A DNA stretch of 64,000 nucleotides from Carya illinoinensis. Its lineage: Eukaryota > Streptophyta > Magnoliopsida > Fagales > Juglandaceae. The position numbers and the translations under genes were made by a program. The stretch covers positions 14,565,001 to 14,629,000 of the forward strand of contig NC_056753.1 in the NCBI RefSeq assembly GCF_018687715.1, read 5' to 3'. Below the pieces are notes generated by a model, which worked only from the letters and a program-made list of their open reading frames with translations, had not been told where the DNA came from and ran no database searches. Below are positions 21,289 to 34,799 of the stretch, piece after piece. Position 1 is the first letter of the stretch. Each line of letters begins with the position of its first letter.

Positions 21289-23550
21289 TGTGATGACCCG
21301 CTTTTACGTGTATTTTCACTGAAGTGTTATTTTTATTTTAATTAATATATTAGTTTATTTATTTTAAATTAATGTGTTTTAATTGGTTTTTAATTTATTT
21401 GAGGTGGTGTTTAATTTATTTTAGTCATTTTACGGTTTTTAATATCGTTTTCGGCGGATCTGTTTTTAGTTTCCGGAGTGAGGATTGGACCTCATTTCTT
21501 TTCTTTTCTCTTTTTCTTTTTCCCTTTTCCTTTTCCTTTTTCTTCTTTTCTTCTTTTCTTCCTTTTTTCTTCCTCTTTTCCTTCCCGGTTTCTCTCTCCC
21601 CATGCAGCACTTCTCTCTTTTCTCCTTCCCGTCGTCACCCCTTTGACTGCCCAGTTCTCCGCCGTCTGGCCACCGTTTAGTGCACCGCCACCACCATTCT
21701 CTTCCCCTTCCACCAAAGATCATCCCTACCAATTTTCAGAGCCATCAAACCAGCCGTTAGCTTTCGAGAGCCGCCGGAAGTCACTGCACCTGCTCTGTTT
21801 TTGTCCCTGTCGCCGGTTGCTTTCGCAGCCCAGAACCGCCGCTTGCCGGCGGCATGGCCTACACCACCCACCCAGTTTTCTTCCCCTCTCACCGGTGAAC
21901 ATCCCCACCAAGTTTCACCTCCATCCGAGCCACCTTTAGCCGCCACGAGCTCCTCCAAGCCATACGGTTTTTCACCGATTCCGGCGCCGTCGCACCACCT
22001 CCGGCCACCATCTCTACACAGCTTCTTCCCCTACCTCTTGCCGACCTAAACCACCCATTTCCGGCCTTGATCCGTTGCCAGAGCAGCTCCCACGAGCTCA
22101 ACTCCGTTCAGCCCCTTTTTGGCCTTCGACCGCCATTTCCACCACCACCCACGGCCAAAACTCGTTTCCTTTAGCTTCATAAATATCTCAAAACCATTCC
22201 CTATCAATTTCGTGCCTTGGTTTGTCCCTGTTCGAAAATGGGTAATTTATTACCCATGGCAACAGTGTAAATTACACTATTACGTTGCTTTTCTTCCGCC
22301 GTTTGCAACGCCGCGAGCTTTCTAAAAATACCGTATAGCACTGTAAGTATTTTCCAAACCCTACTTTTAGATTTAAATATATTTTGCTCTTTCAATAATT
22401 AATTGTTGTTGATTGGCTGATTCCGGACTGAGTTCGAGGAGTTCGGGAGTCGGATGGATTGAGGACGGAGTGCTTGGTTTTGCTTGATTGTGTTTGCTTG
22501 TTTATTTGAGCCATGAGGTGTGAGTTGTATATTGTGTTTATGTGCATATTGTTTTAATCGAGAAAATCCCGTTTTGTTGGCGTAAATGGTTTTTGGGTGC
22601 GTGTGTCTCACGAGCCCAAGCCGGGATGGGTTATTATCTCGGTGGAGCTCCTCTGGTCACTCGGGAGTGGATAATACTGAGTGACATCCCCTGGGTTGTC
22701 GCAGGGCGACAACCGGATCGCACGATACGGTAACGCTGTCGTGACGACTCCGTGGTCCCTAGAGTGGCGGGGACTAGAGGATGGTCTGGCCAGGTACGCG
22801 CAGGGCGCAAGTCTAGGCATCGCTCGTTTAGGTGTCACATGCGTAGTCGTTACCTACGGTGTGGCACAGAGCCAGGGTGTGCGGGTGATCCCTAGGGGGG
22901 ATCATGGTGCATGCATAACCGGATTTTTTTTTTATGGTTTTCGGATGTGGGCCATTTTCTGGGAAAATGGCGATGTTGGTTTTCGAGGCTTTTGATCCAT
23001 TTTCTAGGAAAATGGTGGTTTGGGCCATTATCTGGGATAATGGCGAGACTTGGTTTTAAGGATATGTTTTTGTGGGCCAAATGGGTTTTTGGCGTGTGTG
23101 GAAAAATATGATTTTATGGGTTTTGTGCATTGGCATCACTTCATGCATATTGTTTGAGTTCTATATGTTTTATCTGGTGGTGTTTGGATTTTACCTGCGG
23201 CACCATTTTTGGTTCCGTAGATTTTGGTGCAGGATTCGAAGAGGAGGAGGAGGCTGAGCCCGAGGATGCGGCTCCGCCGGAGTTTTGAGTTGAAGTTATG
23301 CTTTGTAGCTGTTTTTAAAACTATATTTGTGTTATGTAATATTTTATTTATGTATGTTTTAAACAACTTGTATTATATTGAGAAAAATTCTGGTACTTAG
23401 TTATTGACTTTGCTTTTTGCTGCGTATTTCTCGTGCACATTCGTCGATTTTACACACACTTGGCACGTCAATAGGGTGGTGACCCGTGATGTCATCATCC
23501 GGACATCTCGATTTCCCCGTGTCCGTGCGTGGGGATTTGGGGGCGTCACA
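21289..23550 (+). mobile_element. 3' LTR of element S
   Basis: 2262 bp, collinear with the 5' LTR and with the same termini. Its right end is followed by the duplicated GGTTT and then R3 sequence. Confidence 0.93.
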
Positions 23551-25423
23551 GGTTTCACTAGGATATTGCCTCATCCTAGCACTGAGGGTCATGAAATGAA
23601 ATTACAGATATACTCCATCCCACACAGTGAAATGAAACTCAACAAGTTGCTAAAACCCCTGGTCAAATGGAGTATGCTGGGAACTAACATAATTAGATAA
23701 GTTGTGACATGCACATGAGACTAGTGATATGACAAAACATGATGCGTAACAGATAAACATCAAAAAGTCATGACGTGCAACAGTTAAACATGTCATAATG
23801 TGGCATAACGTGCAACAAATAATTATGTATTGGAAATAAATCATGGCCTGACATAACGTAACAAGTACATATTTGTAAATAACATAAATGATGGTTTTTC
23901 TTACCACTATAAACACATAAATATCTTGAAAGTAAGTTAGAGACTAACTTACCGTGATTGAAGCGTGAAATAATGAATTTATAAAGGTTAGAAACTCCTT
24001 ACTAGTATACTTAGTAAAAAAAATTATTGACTTAGACTAAAATTATCGTTTTACCCCCTAGTTGTAGAAAAATGACCATTTTATCCCTAATTTAAGGATT
24101 TCACATCTTAACTCTAAAATTCACCAAAATTTACATTTTTCATGTGAGTTTTGTCCTAAATCTAAAAATTTAGTTAGAAAAAATTATATCACAACATAAC
24201 AACAAAAACGAAGCATGGGCCGAAACACACTAAGACTAAAATCTTTGATTTTTGTTGCAATTATTTCAAACTCCAACTTTCATGCTAAAACCGAATCATG
24301 TAACATACAAAATCATATCCTATACTTTAATATCATGCTATGATATCAACTAAACACGAGTCATAAAAGCTATAATTTTCTTCATGCCAAAACATCAAGT
24401 TTTTTTTATCACAAAGAACAACCCTTGATGTTCTTGGTCTATCCTTCTTTAAATCAACTCCAAGAGGTCCAAAAGTTTTAGAAAATATTCTTAAAAAACA
24501 AGTCAAAAATCACAAAAATCCCAAAATGTAAACCAACACAATCAACTTGCACATTTTCTCCAAACCCAAGCATCACATGTTTTGGTCTTTGATCAAACCA
24601 CTCGATCTGACTTTTTCATGAAGTAAACCATCAATAAACAACCTCATGTGTTTCATATTCAAGTCCTAACATTGATCTAAGCATTAAACTCAAGATCTCA
24701 TGGCAAAAATTGCATAGAAACAAAACACAACCCGTAAGCTTCAAGTTTGTGTTTCAACCGGACCTCAACATGCATAAAAATTTATTCCCTCAAGATCACA
24801 ACCATAAATCTTCAAACTAACTTCTTAAAACATATATAAAGGTCCTAAGAACAACATATGTGAATATCAAGTCAATAAGAGCATGCTTTCACAACAAACG
24901 ATCCAAGCTTACTCAAAACAGAAATTGTTTTTACACCTCCTGTTTCCAACTTTCTCACATCATGCAAAACTCTTATCAAAGATTCACATGAGATGAATTT
25001 AAATCCAACTTTCATGTTAATATGTTAACTCTAAACTATAAAAATATTAGACCAAGATTTCTAGGACATCATCAAAAAAATCAAAGAATCAAACACTATC
25101 CAGATTATCTCCTAGTATGACCTTTGCATGCTCAAACAGATTTTCACTAGTCAAACTCCATATAAAATCACAACAAATATACCTAAAAACTATACTCAAA
25201 GAGGAACAACTTATATGAAAGGATATTCGTAAGAATCTACTTACAAGGGCTTCAAAAAAATCGAGCAAGTAAGGCCAAAAAAGCTATCTAAAGCTTCTCC
25301 TTGAGTTCTCTCCAAGAAAATGTTTCAAAAGTGACAAAAGACTAAGGAAATGGCCATGGATGACACTTATACTGCTAGAGAGGTTGAAGGGGATGTGAGG
25401 GTGACTTTTTGGTGATGGGTTGT
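23551..25423 (-). mobile_element. R-family LTR R3, middle segment
   Basis: This continues R3 after the S insertion. It contains the array of TAACAGATAAACAT-like words (23740-23830). The blocks GTAAGTTAGAGACTAACTTACC (23930) and ACCATTTTATCCCTAATTTAAGGA (24074) match R1 at 7770 and 7945. It ends at 25423, where Q inserts. No genes are visible. Confidence 0.8.
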
Positions 25424-28004
25424 TGTAACATCCCGCCTAATTACCCATTAAGATTAACCTTTAAATGCCCTTAGTATAAGCTTATAATTGTGGCCTCTAT
25501 ATATATTTATTACTATTTTATATGTTATTTTATTTTATTGATAAATTTAGATTTATTTAGACTATGGCACTTAGTATCGCTAATGGTGAAGCTTGAGGGT
25601 TAAGACTAGTAGTTTAGTAAGCAAAGCCCATTAGTGCTTCATTTAAGTCCCTTAGAACCTTTACAAAGTTATGGGCCAAGATTTAGAAGCCTTATGAGAG
25701 TTTAATAGTTTGGGTACTAGAGTATTCTGTGAATACTCTACTACTATTCATTATTTTATCGTTACTTTTTACCTAATTTTCATTACTTTTTACTGTTATT
25801 CACCACTGTTCAATAATTTATCATTACTTTTTTACTACTATTCACAAAATACCTGAGATCATCTCACTACCCAAAAATATTCTGAGATTACTCTTTCACT
25901 ACTTTTTCACTACTATTTTATCATTAATCTTGGGGGTTAGCCTTTGAAAGGTTTGGCCTAAGTATGAGGAAGGCATAAGGCCTTTTGGGCCTAACTTGGT
26001 GTTAGGTTTGACCCATGGCCCATTCATGATAAGGCATGCCTTTCAAGCCCCATCTTTGTGGATCTTGAGGCCTCTCATTATCTCTCAAAATCTGGAACCA
26101 AGGCCTCCTATTAACTCAACCAAATCCCCTGAACCATGCAACTCCCACTCAAGGCATTTTATGCCCAAGGCATTTTAAAAGCAACAAGGCCCAAAGCCTT
26201 GTCTTGCATTTATCACTCTTCTATCAAGCTCATATGGTACCCCATGCCCCTAAGGAGCTCTTTGAACTTAAAATTAAGTTTTGAATTTGGGTTAAGAGCA
26301 TTGATCAAACTTGCCCATAAATAGTGATCTTTAAACCATGTTTTGAGCTTAATTTTCTTTCCTAATCTTTTTAGCCTTTTTTATTCGAACTTTATTATTT
26401 TTATTATTTTTCTATCATTCTTAGACTAAATTAGAAGATTAGTCTTGATCCCACAAATGTCATTATGAGCAAAGAGATATCATTGCCCAAGAATCCACCA
26501 ATTGGCTCACACATACACTTTCATGTGCATTGCACAAAGCCAGCCCCATAACCCATGCCAATTACATCTTATTTTTAGTTCCAATCTCACCAATCACACC
26601 TCATATAATCCCTTTAGAACCAAACCAAACCTTTGAAGAAATTGGTTGCAAGAACCAAACCAAAAATCCCAAACCGATTGCACCTAAATACTAGTTGGAT
26701 GGAAACCGGAATGGTTATGTTTTGATCTCACTTCTACACATGGTTGAGCCACCACCACACACCACCTCCCTTTCCACCAATTCCTATTAAACCCTCAAGG
26801 CACTCATGGTGTGGCATCATGCTTGATTTCTTTTCTTTTCTCTTCTTCCTTCTGCACTATGACTTGCCCTGTACTCTTAGGGTCATTGTAGCACCTGACT
26901 TGATAAGATCATGGTGATTTTAGGGTACTATTCACTCTACACAAGTGGCACAAGGTTGGAACCTTGCACTCATCACCACCACCACCACCCACTCTACCAA
27001 TCGCAAGCCACCCTTCCAAGCCATGACTGGCACCTCCTCCCCCATTGCTTCCTATAAAAGGCCCCTCCACTCTCTCATTTCCTCCACACCTCATCTTCAA
27101 GCTCCTCTTGAGCATTGAGAGCCTTATTTTTTTCTAAGAGTTTAGAGTGAATCTAAAAGATGTGTGCTTGAGTATTCATGGCAGTTCTTGACAATTCTTG
27201 TGTTGGGAGATTTAGAGGGTCATGAAAATTATAAGTTTTCTTGCCCTAGATCTTATTTCACATGTCAAGTCCTGCTTTTTAAGTGTTAAAGTGAATTTTG
27301 GTTGAGTTTGGATAAGGTTACCATGCCTAATTCAAAATTAGGTTCATTAAGGATGAATTAAATGTTTAAATTTTTTTAAGTGAAAAATTATGAGGTCCAT
27401 GAAGTTTGGTTATAATTGAGAGTTTAGGGGTATTTTTGTAAATATTCATTTTTGAAGCATTTTGATTATAAACATCGTCTGTAGTGGTACGAATCCTAAC
27501 TTAGTAAAAATTTGATTTCAGCCACTATAACTTTCCAAACTAAGTAAGTTTGTAAGTTGGCCAGTTGGCAACTTACACCTTGATAAATTATTTATAATTT
27601 ATTGATAAATGCCACATTTATGTTACAATGATCATTTTGAACATGGAACATCATGTTATATGACAAATGGAGTGCGTACGTACATGACATATGAAAGTTT
27701 CACCATTTTTAGCATATTGCAATAAGTATCATTTTCACACAAAAACTTGCTACACATGCACATGTCTTGAACTATATTTTTCAAACATAGCATAAAAATA
27801 ATTTTTGTCGAGACCCTAAAGGCTAGGATGGAGAATTATTATAGCAGAATTCCTCTGTCCACTCTAGAGTATTTAAGAATTGAGTGGTAACCCCTGAGTT
27901 GACAAATAACAATCAACGGGCTTTGAACGAGTTTTTTTTAAAGAACACCGGAGCGAAATCAAATGTTATGATACCTAAGGCTATTGGGTGTACATGTTAA
28001 CATG
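25424..28004 (+). other. Q LTR, first part, no gene
   Basis: AT-rich repeat sequence. Around 25860-25930 it has many short TACTATTCAC and TTTCACTACT phrases. Around 26330-26540 it matches V-type repeat sequence in reverse complement. Open frames here are short and lack domain features. I see nothing that supports a gene. Confidence 0.6.
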
Positions 28005-28733
28005 TAGGAGTATAACCAGTTCGGTTTGGTCTGATTTTGTACAAATTTTGGGACCGAACCAGTATACACCGATTTTGTTATCATGTATCATGTAGGACCG
28101 AACTAGACCGGCTAGCCTCCTAAACCGGTACTTCCTATTTTACCAGCTCTGATTCAATTTGGTCTGATTTTCTAGTTTTAATCAAGTGCCAATGTCATAA
28201 AAAAAAATCTAATTGTCTAATGTATACTAATTAATTAAAGTAAAATGTAATTAATATACTAATGTATACTAATATTACTAATGTATTTATATTAATATTA
28301 CTAATGTATTTATATTAATATTACTAATGTATTATGTATTTATCAAAAGGCATATGTTGAGAATTTACTAGGCCATAAAATGTAATTAATATATATTTTT
28401 TATATTAATAACATATGATCAAACAAATGTTCATATTTAAGATTAAAATTTTATGTTATAAATTGTAATATAAAATTATTTCATATATAATTATATGTAT
28501 TATATATATATAAGAATTTCATATATAATTATATATATTATATATAAAAAATTATATATATAAAATATTTTATATAACATTAAAAATTAATTATATATAT
28601 TTTATAAACCGGTCCAATTTGGTCCAGGAAAGCCAAAAATCGAAACCGGACCGGATTTAACCAGTTTTTAAAGTGTAGGAACGATCCAGTTCGAGCCGGT
28701 TTTTTGTTATCCGGTTTAAATTTTTAACCTCTA
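28005..28733. mobile_element. hAT-like MITE rich in CCGGTT words
   Basis: The 729-bp element begins TAGGAGTATAACC and ends TTTTTAACCTCTA, imperfect terminal inverted repeats of the TAGGGGTGTAA type found in hAT derivatives. Its ends are rich in GGTTCGG, ACCGG and GGTCC words in inverse orientation, and its centre (28200-28600) is nearly pure A/T. Flanking 8-mers TTAACATG and TTATGATG agree at 6 of 8 positions, as for a decayed hAT duplication. There is no transposase. Confidence 0.6.
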
Positions 28734-29238
28734 TTATGATGTTATGTTATGTTACCAATACATTGAGAACAAGTCTGTAGACAACATAATTCTAACATGA
28801 GTTGCACTACTGTTACCAGCAGGTACTCACAGTGCACATAGAGAACTGTGACAATACCATACATTATGATTATATATAAATTGCTATAATTGACAAAATG
28901 TTATGATACTTTTATAAGTTGAAGTGAAAAATGTCCTTTGTAAGAAAATATGTGTCTCAATATTTCTAAAAATATTGAGGAATCTGGATGGGAGACATAC
29001 ACTGATTTTTCTACACTGCAAGCATTTTATATTTATCTTTCATTATGCATAATTTATCTTTGTGCACGTTGGTTGTCTAACATAGATATCAAGTAAATCT
29101 CACCCCTTGTGAACCCATAATCGTTCCACTCGGAATTATATAAGTTATATCAAGACTCGACGAGGACGAACTAGATGCACTAGTGGATCCATGTGATTGA
29201 GAGGAGCTGAACCTCGACAAAAGACTTGAACTCATCTT

Positions 29239-32200
29239 TGTAATGTCGTCCTTGCGGTGGATCCTTAAAAAATGATTTTAAGAAAATAGACGGGAATTAC
29301 GGTTCCTAAAATTTTCTTTCCTTTCGTGCCAGGATACAAAAAACTCCATGTTTATAAATAAAACTTGTTTTCTTAATTAAAAAGTTATAGCGGGAAACAT
29401 TAAATTTCATAATTAAAGTCTCTTGTACAAGATAGCATGTCTAGGCTTTCGTGCTATTCCCCTTGGGCTCTGCCCATCCAGACGCATCACGGTCATCTTG
29501 TCCCTAGGAGGGAACACATTAAAACTAAAATGAGTCAATGAATCGTAAGCATTACTTCATAAAGTTAAACTATAATGACATAAGTTTTCAGTCATGCATT
29601 CATCACTCCATACATATCATACATAGACATTCGATTCGTTTTAAAATGTTACGAGGTGGGGTTTTTCTTTAAAGGGTTTTCTTTCGTAAAACACTTCCCC
29701 ACGCCTCACTGCCTTCATTTCTTAAAGAGTCTATTCATGCATACATCTTTTCATACATACATGTATTCTTTCTTAACATGCACACATTCTTTCTTGTCGC
29801 TTTCATTGGCCGTTGCACATTGTTGCGCCCTGTGTGTTGGGGTTAATGGTCTTTTAGAGATTCTGCCCGTGGCCACTGGTTGGGAATCCATTCCATTAGG
29901 GTGTAGCACTGGATGCACTACTAGTACTACTTATTCGGCATTGCAATCTACCAGTCCAGTCCTTCGGTACCTTTTTCTTCCATTCATGTGGCCGTTACGT
30001 ATTTTCATACATTAAACATTTAGTCCTTCACATTCATTTCTTTTCAGTTCTTTACAGTCCAGTCCTTTATAGTTCTTTTATTCATTTCTTTCAATTCATT
30101 CATTCATTTCAATCCTTTCAATTCTTACAGTCCTTTACCCCATTTATTCATAAAAGTCATTTTAAAAACATGGGGCATTTTAAAATACTTTCTTCGAGCC
30201 GAGGCCTCTCATTTCATTTCCTGAAAATACATACAATACATACCACGTATAGCATCCATCCACATGCATACACTTACGTACTTTGGGTGTATGAAAAGGG
30301 GCTGCCAAGGAAGGCCATTACGTACATACACTTGAAAACTTATGTTTAGCATTCTTTCTTAAAACAGTGTTTCGTGTAAGTTCATAAAGCATCGTAAAGA
30401 AAAGCATTTCGTTTTCATTCTCTTATCTTTTAGAAAACTCTAGAAGAGTATGAACGCAATACTTACCTGGATTTCATGTCATACTCATTCCATGCTGTCC
30501 ATTCGTGTGCATGTCAGATGGAAACCTACATGCATACACATAACCTCACGTCATTCTCTATCTAATGCATAAGCAACTATACTAGAAATAAAACTACGCT
30601 TCACTTGGAACACTCTTCGTCCATCCCTCGGCTCTTACGTGCCATTTACTATACTAAAACATTCGAAGTCTTCTCCCGTAAAGTGAACTTCCGTAATTCA
30701 CCTTAGGGTTAAGACACTAAGACCTTCGTCTTATTCTTCTATCAACCACGTGTCGACATATGACTCAGATTGACTAAGTCACGCATCCCAATCCTAGGCA
30801 ACTTACCCATTACTACCTTTATGTATTCTATAGCCCATACTCAATCCTCATTCCCATCCATACAGGCCACATGATTTTAAGCCAACTCTGAGGCTTAAAC
30901 ATCGTGCAACCATGCTGATGACAAATTACCCATTATATATGGTAAACCTATCCGGCATACGTGTCTTACTAAAGGCACATGCACCTTATCCTTTATCACT
31001 TAAGACTAACACAGTCCATTGGTAGCTTGCTTATATAAACAAGCACCATACTCTGATACCAACTTGCTCGATAGGACTCTTCCTACTTCCCAGCCTTGTA
31101 CAAGTTCATCCCAACACGTAACAAGACAGGATTGCATCCACAATTGCACCTCTGTCATGTCACATAGCTCAAGATAAATTTTGAGTTACGGCACGATGCC
31201 CGTCATGCTTCCGCTGTGCTACTCTTACACTTTTCCACCACTTCATACATACTCTCAGACATAAGTCAAACAGAAGGTGACACCCGTCACCATGGACTAC
31301 AGGCCACGTCACAGCTATTTCAGGACACTATTACACAGCTTCTGATGCTACACAATACACTCTACACTCCTCTATTACGCAAAATTCCTTTTATTCGCGA
31401 CACACCATATGGTGCGTCGCTACACAACATGGAGTACATGCCACATGTACTCTCTTCACTCTACTCCACACGTCACTATGGCGCATGTCACACGGTGTGT
31501 CGCTGCACTACATGGAGTACACTCCACGTGTACTCCCTTCACACACCATGCCACATCACAATTATGGTATACACCTCATGCCCATACTTCACAGCACAGT
31601 CCACAACACTACAGAATTATGCCCAACACTTCACCACACAACCACACTTCACAACTAACCACAATACTAACAGCACAGTCCACAACCTATTAACTAACAT
31701 ATAGCATAAATAATGAGAGATAGAGGGTTATACCATTGACAGGATAACTTGTGCGTTACTTGCTGCCTGTCACGGTTAAAGACATTGGAAGAGTCATACA
31801 TGGTGGTTAACACTGCGTACAGTGGCGGTTCGCCACATACAATGGTTGTCCATCACGTAAAGTGGCATTTTGAGCTTGGGAATAGCTAGGCGTGGTCCTC
31901 GAAAGGCTCAAGGTGGCCTCATGGTGGTCTGGGTGGCAGAGCACGATGAATCTCATAGTGAACAGTGCACCCGAGAGAGAGAGAGTGAGGGTGCGTGAGG
32001 TTAAAGGGAGGGGCTGGAAGTTATGGCCAAGTATGGAGGAGCTTGAGGGAGGTGTGGTGGAGCTGTGGTGGCGAGGTGGTGGCTGGAAGGTGGCTCACGG
32101 CGGCGGATTTGGCTGTGAGTGGTGCAAGCCGTGCATGGGAGAGGGAGGGAAGTAGGGACTTTGGTTGGGCATGGAATTTGCTAGGGAAGGTCATGGGTGG

Positions 32201-33223
32201 CTAAGGATCATGGTGGTGGTGGTAAGGTGGCATGGGTAGCCGTGCTCAGCAATGCACGGTGGAGAAACCGTTCATGTGTGTGTGTAATGGCCCAACGGAG
32301 AGGGAGGGAGGTAGGGGGAAGATAACCATGCAAAGGAAGCCCATGAGGTGGTGGTTCCATTAGTGGTGGTTGGTGGCCAAGCTGGCCGTGTGCGGCGGCG
32401 CTATGGTGAGAAATGGGCTTGAAACCCATTTTGTTGAAGTTGCCGTGAGAGGAGGCCGAGGGCATGTGGGGGCTCACCAGTGGGAGGAGGTGTTGGCTGA
32501 AGGGAGAGGAGTAGCTGGTGACCGGCAGTGAGGCCAAGAGTGGCCAACGGTGGCTGGGCTAGGGAGGAGAAGAATTCGGCTAAGGGGGAGCCGAACCGTC
32601 GGGTTCAAGGGGAGAAAGGAAAGAGAGGAAACAAGGGGAAAAGGCTAGGGGCTTGGGTATTTAATCCAGGCCCTTCGTTTCGGGATCTTCAAAACGATCT
32701 AACGGTGAGTTTAAATACTGATTTGAAAATACGTAAGCATTTTATTTAAATTAAACACTGAGAGGAATTAAGATAGAATATTATTTTATAAACTAAAGCT
32801 TATAAAATAATAGTCCTTCATCATTAATTAAAATAATGAAATCTCGTTAATCACTTGAAGAGAATAAAATCATTTAAATTAATTTAGAGTTTTCAACATA
32901 AATTTGAATCTCATAATATTTTAAATGACTAAAATATTTAATTTAAATAATTTTCCCCAATTATAATATTTTTAAAGAGCCCACAATTATAATATTGTGG
33001 GCTCTTCAAAAATATTATAATTGTGTTATTTAAAAATAAGTTTAGTTCAATAACACTCGAAATATCACATATAAATATTTTCAGAATATTTAAAATATTC
33101 GTAAGTTTTAAAATATCGAACTTACTTTAAAATCCACTTGGTATCTTTTAAAACACGCCATCGAGGCTCGGTAAATAAAACGAGGCTCGTAATTAAAGAA
33201 GAAAGAAGGAGCGGATTATTACA
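29239..33223 (-). mobile_element. LTR P1 (solo, minus)
   Basis: The plus strand starts TGTAATGTCGTCC and ends GGATTATTACA, 3985 bp. Its two ends match P2 (46125-46670 and 47971-48442). It has no primer site and no pol, so it is a solo LTR in Q. Flanks are ATCTT on the left and TCTT on the right; if one A was lost at the joint, this is a 5-bp duplication. The interior includes a G-rich tract (31890-32660) and a CACA-rich tract (31210-31690). Their long open frames (162 and 87 codons) are compositional. Confidence 0.8.
32959..33022. repeat. Inverted repeat in P1 LTR
   Basis: Two 29-bp arms (32959-32987 and 32994-33022) match at 28 of 29 positions around a 6-base centre TATAAT. A shorter version, 17-bp perfect arms around GAGCTCTT, is present at the same place in P2 (48200-48241). 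The hairpin is thus kept while the loop sequence changes. Confidence 0.8.
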
Positions 33224-33403
33224 TCTTAATTTTTATAGCCCTAACCCTTCATGCACTAGAACACATGGAGCAGTTGATCTAGTTTTAGAGACTTCTTATC
33301 ATGAATAATCGTACTAAGATTATGCTAGTGTTTGATTTGAACTTATGATGGTTATGAATGACATTGGGATGTTTTATTCTGGCATAAGTTTTATTTAGTC
33401 ACC

Positions 33404-34620
33404 TAATGAGTGCACGAAAGTGTACTCTGAACATTGCTTTTACGAGTTTAATTGCTAGATTATATGTGTTTTTAGGCATTTTGATTATGTTTCTCCAATT
33501 TAAACTTTAATTTCATAATGCCCAAGTTTTGATTCAATGTCTAATGATTTTATTGCAGGAATGAATTTAAAATTGACTAAGCTGAAGTCTGGCTAATAAG
33601 AAAGAAGAGAACAACCAAAGGAGAATTTTCATACATCCAAATTTAAAGAAATTCAAGTCATAAACAATGAAGGAAAGAGAAAATAATTAAAAATATTCAA
33701 ATCCGCAGCCTCTCTGAGTATCTAAATAACTATTTTCTAATTCAGCTATTTACTAAGCGAAAAAGTGCCCGCAATCTACTCATGGAAATCTAGAGTATTA
33801 CCTACCTGAGTTTGCACGCGATTTTCTTTCCATATTGGAGATAGCTCATGAAAAGGGAGGAAAATAGAGAGCCAAGGGGAGAAAAGCAAGATCCCTTCTG
33901 GTTGTGGGGGAGAGGATGCTACGGTTTAGAAAAACTCAATTTCTAGAAAAAGAATTCTTCTTCTTTCGAATGGGGAGCTAATTCCATGGTGAGGCTAGGG
34001 ATGAACTTACTTGAATGATGATGACTTCAATTCTATCAGATTCATGTAATAAACTTTCTTGTTGATACAATTCTTGTTTATTATCTCTTATTAGTCTTTC
34101 TTGAATTTGGATAATTTTACAACCAATGCTTTCTCCATGGGATTGTTGAGATGTTTATGATCTGGTTGTTGATCTTATTGGTGTGATTCTATACTGCAGT
34201 ATTGCTATTAAGTATATTGTTGTCTTTGAATCTAAGTCTAATAGGATAGCAATCCGTGCTTTCAAAAGAATAGTGGTTTTCAAGAATTACATTTGAACAA
34301 ATTAGTTATAAAGATATATTTTCCAATTAGAGAGTCTGGTGCTACAATCTCTAATTGAGTAGCCAATGAATCTGATATGGATAGAATTATCTGATAGCCA
34401 ATCCCGATGCTTCATTGCTATTAATTATGGTCAAACCTTTTTGTTATTACATTTTGGTTCTTCATTTTATTTCTTTTCAGAAATGATTTGTCTTGCATTG
34501 CTACTTTGATTTTTTGTTTTCTTAAATTATTAGTTTCTTTTAGTGTTTCTACAATCTCTTTATGGAATCGACACCCCAAAACTATACTACAATTACTGTG
34601 TTATTCTTTGGGCGTAATCA
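33404..34620 (+). mobile_element. 5' LTR of composite T
   Basis: 1217 bp, collinear with 50553-51734. Shared blocks include GCACGAAAGTGTACTC, ATTGCTAGATTATATGTG and GGAATCGACACCCCAAA, and the end is GGGCGTAATCA. Confidence 0.9.
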
Positions 34621-34625
34621 AATTT

Positions 34626-34645
34626 TGGGACCATTGCCGAGGAGA
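34626..34645 (+). promoter_or_regulatory. Primer binding site, tRNA-Asp type (T1, decayed)
   Basis: TGGGACCATTGCCGAGGAGA follows the LTR by five bases and resembles the Athila primer site TGGCGCCGTTGCCGGGGA with four substitutions. Confidence 0.75.
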
Positions 34646-34799
34646 CAGTAAAAGAATTGCTAGATAGTTTTTCTTTTCAGCAGTTTGTAAAGGCAGTAAC
34701 TTTTTCCCTCTTTTAGCTAGCTGTATCTTTATTTTATTTTCTTTTTCTTTTTGTATTTTTTTTTAGTGTTGCATTTTTCACTACCTTGCATACACAGGT

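Larger units (their letters stand above)
15189..23550 (+). mobile_element. Element S: LTR retrotransposon with gag only
   Basis: A complete insertion of 8362 bp. It has two 2.26-kb direct LTRs starting TGTGATGACCCG and ending GGGGGCGTCACA, and a primer site directly after the left LTR. There is a Ty3/gypsy gag with a zinc knuckle, a polypurine tract directly before the right LTR, and a 5-bp target duplication GGTTT (15184-15188 and 23551-23555). No protease, RT, RNase H or integrase is detectable in the 3.8-kb interior. The layout fits non-autonomous terminal-repeat-with-gag elements. Whether pol was deleted or never present cannot be told from one copy. Confidence 0.93.

Noticed and set aside
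31216..31704. 162-codon plus-strand open frame in P1
   Set aside because: Built from CACA, TTCAC and ACACT repeats inside an LTR. No domain features, and a second overlapping frame of similar quality is open.
31892..32537. Several overlapping G-rich or Pro/His-rich frames
   Set aside because: Both strands are open over the same GGTGG-rich tract, so this is composition, not coding.
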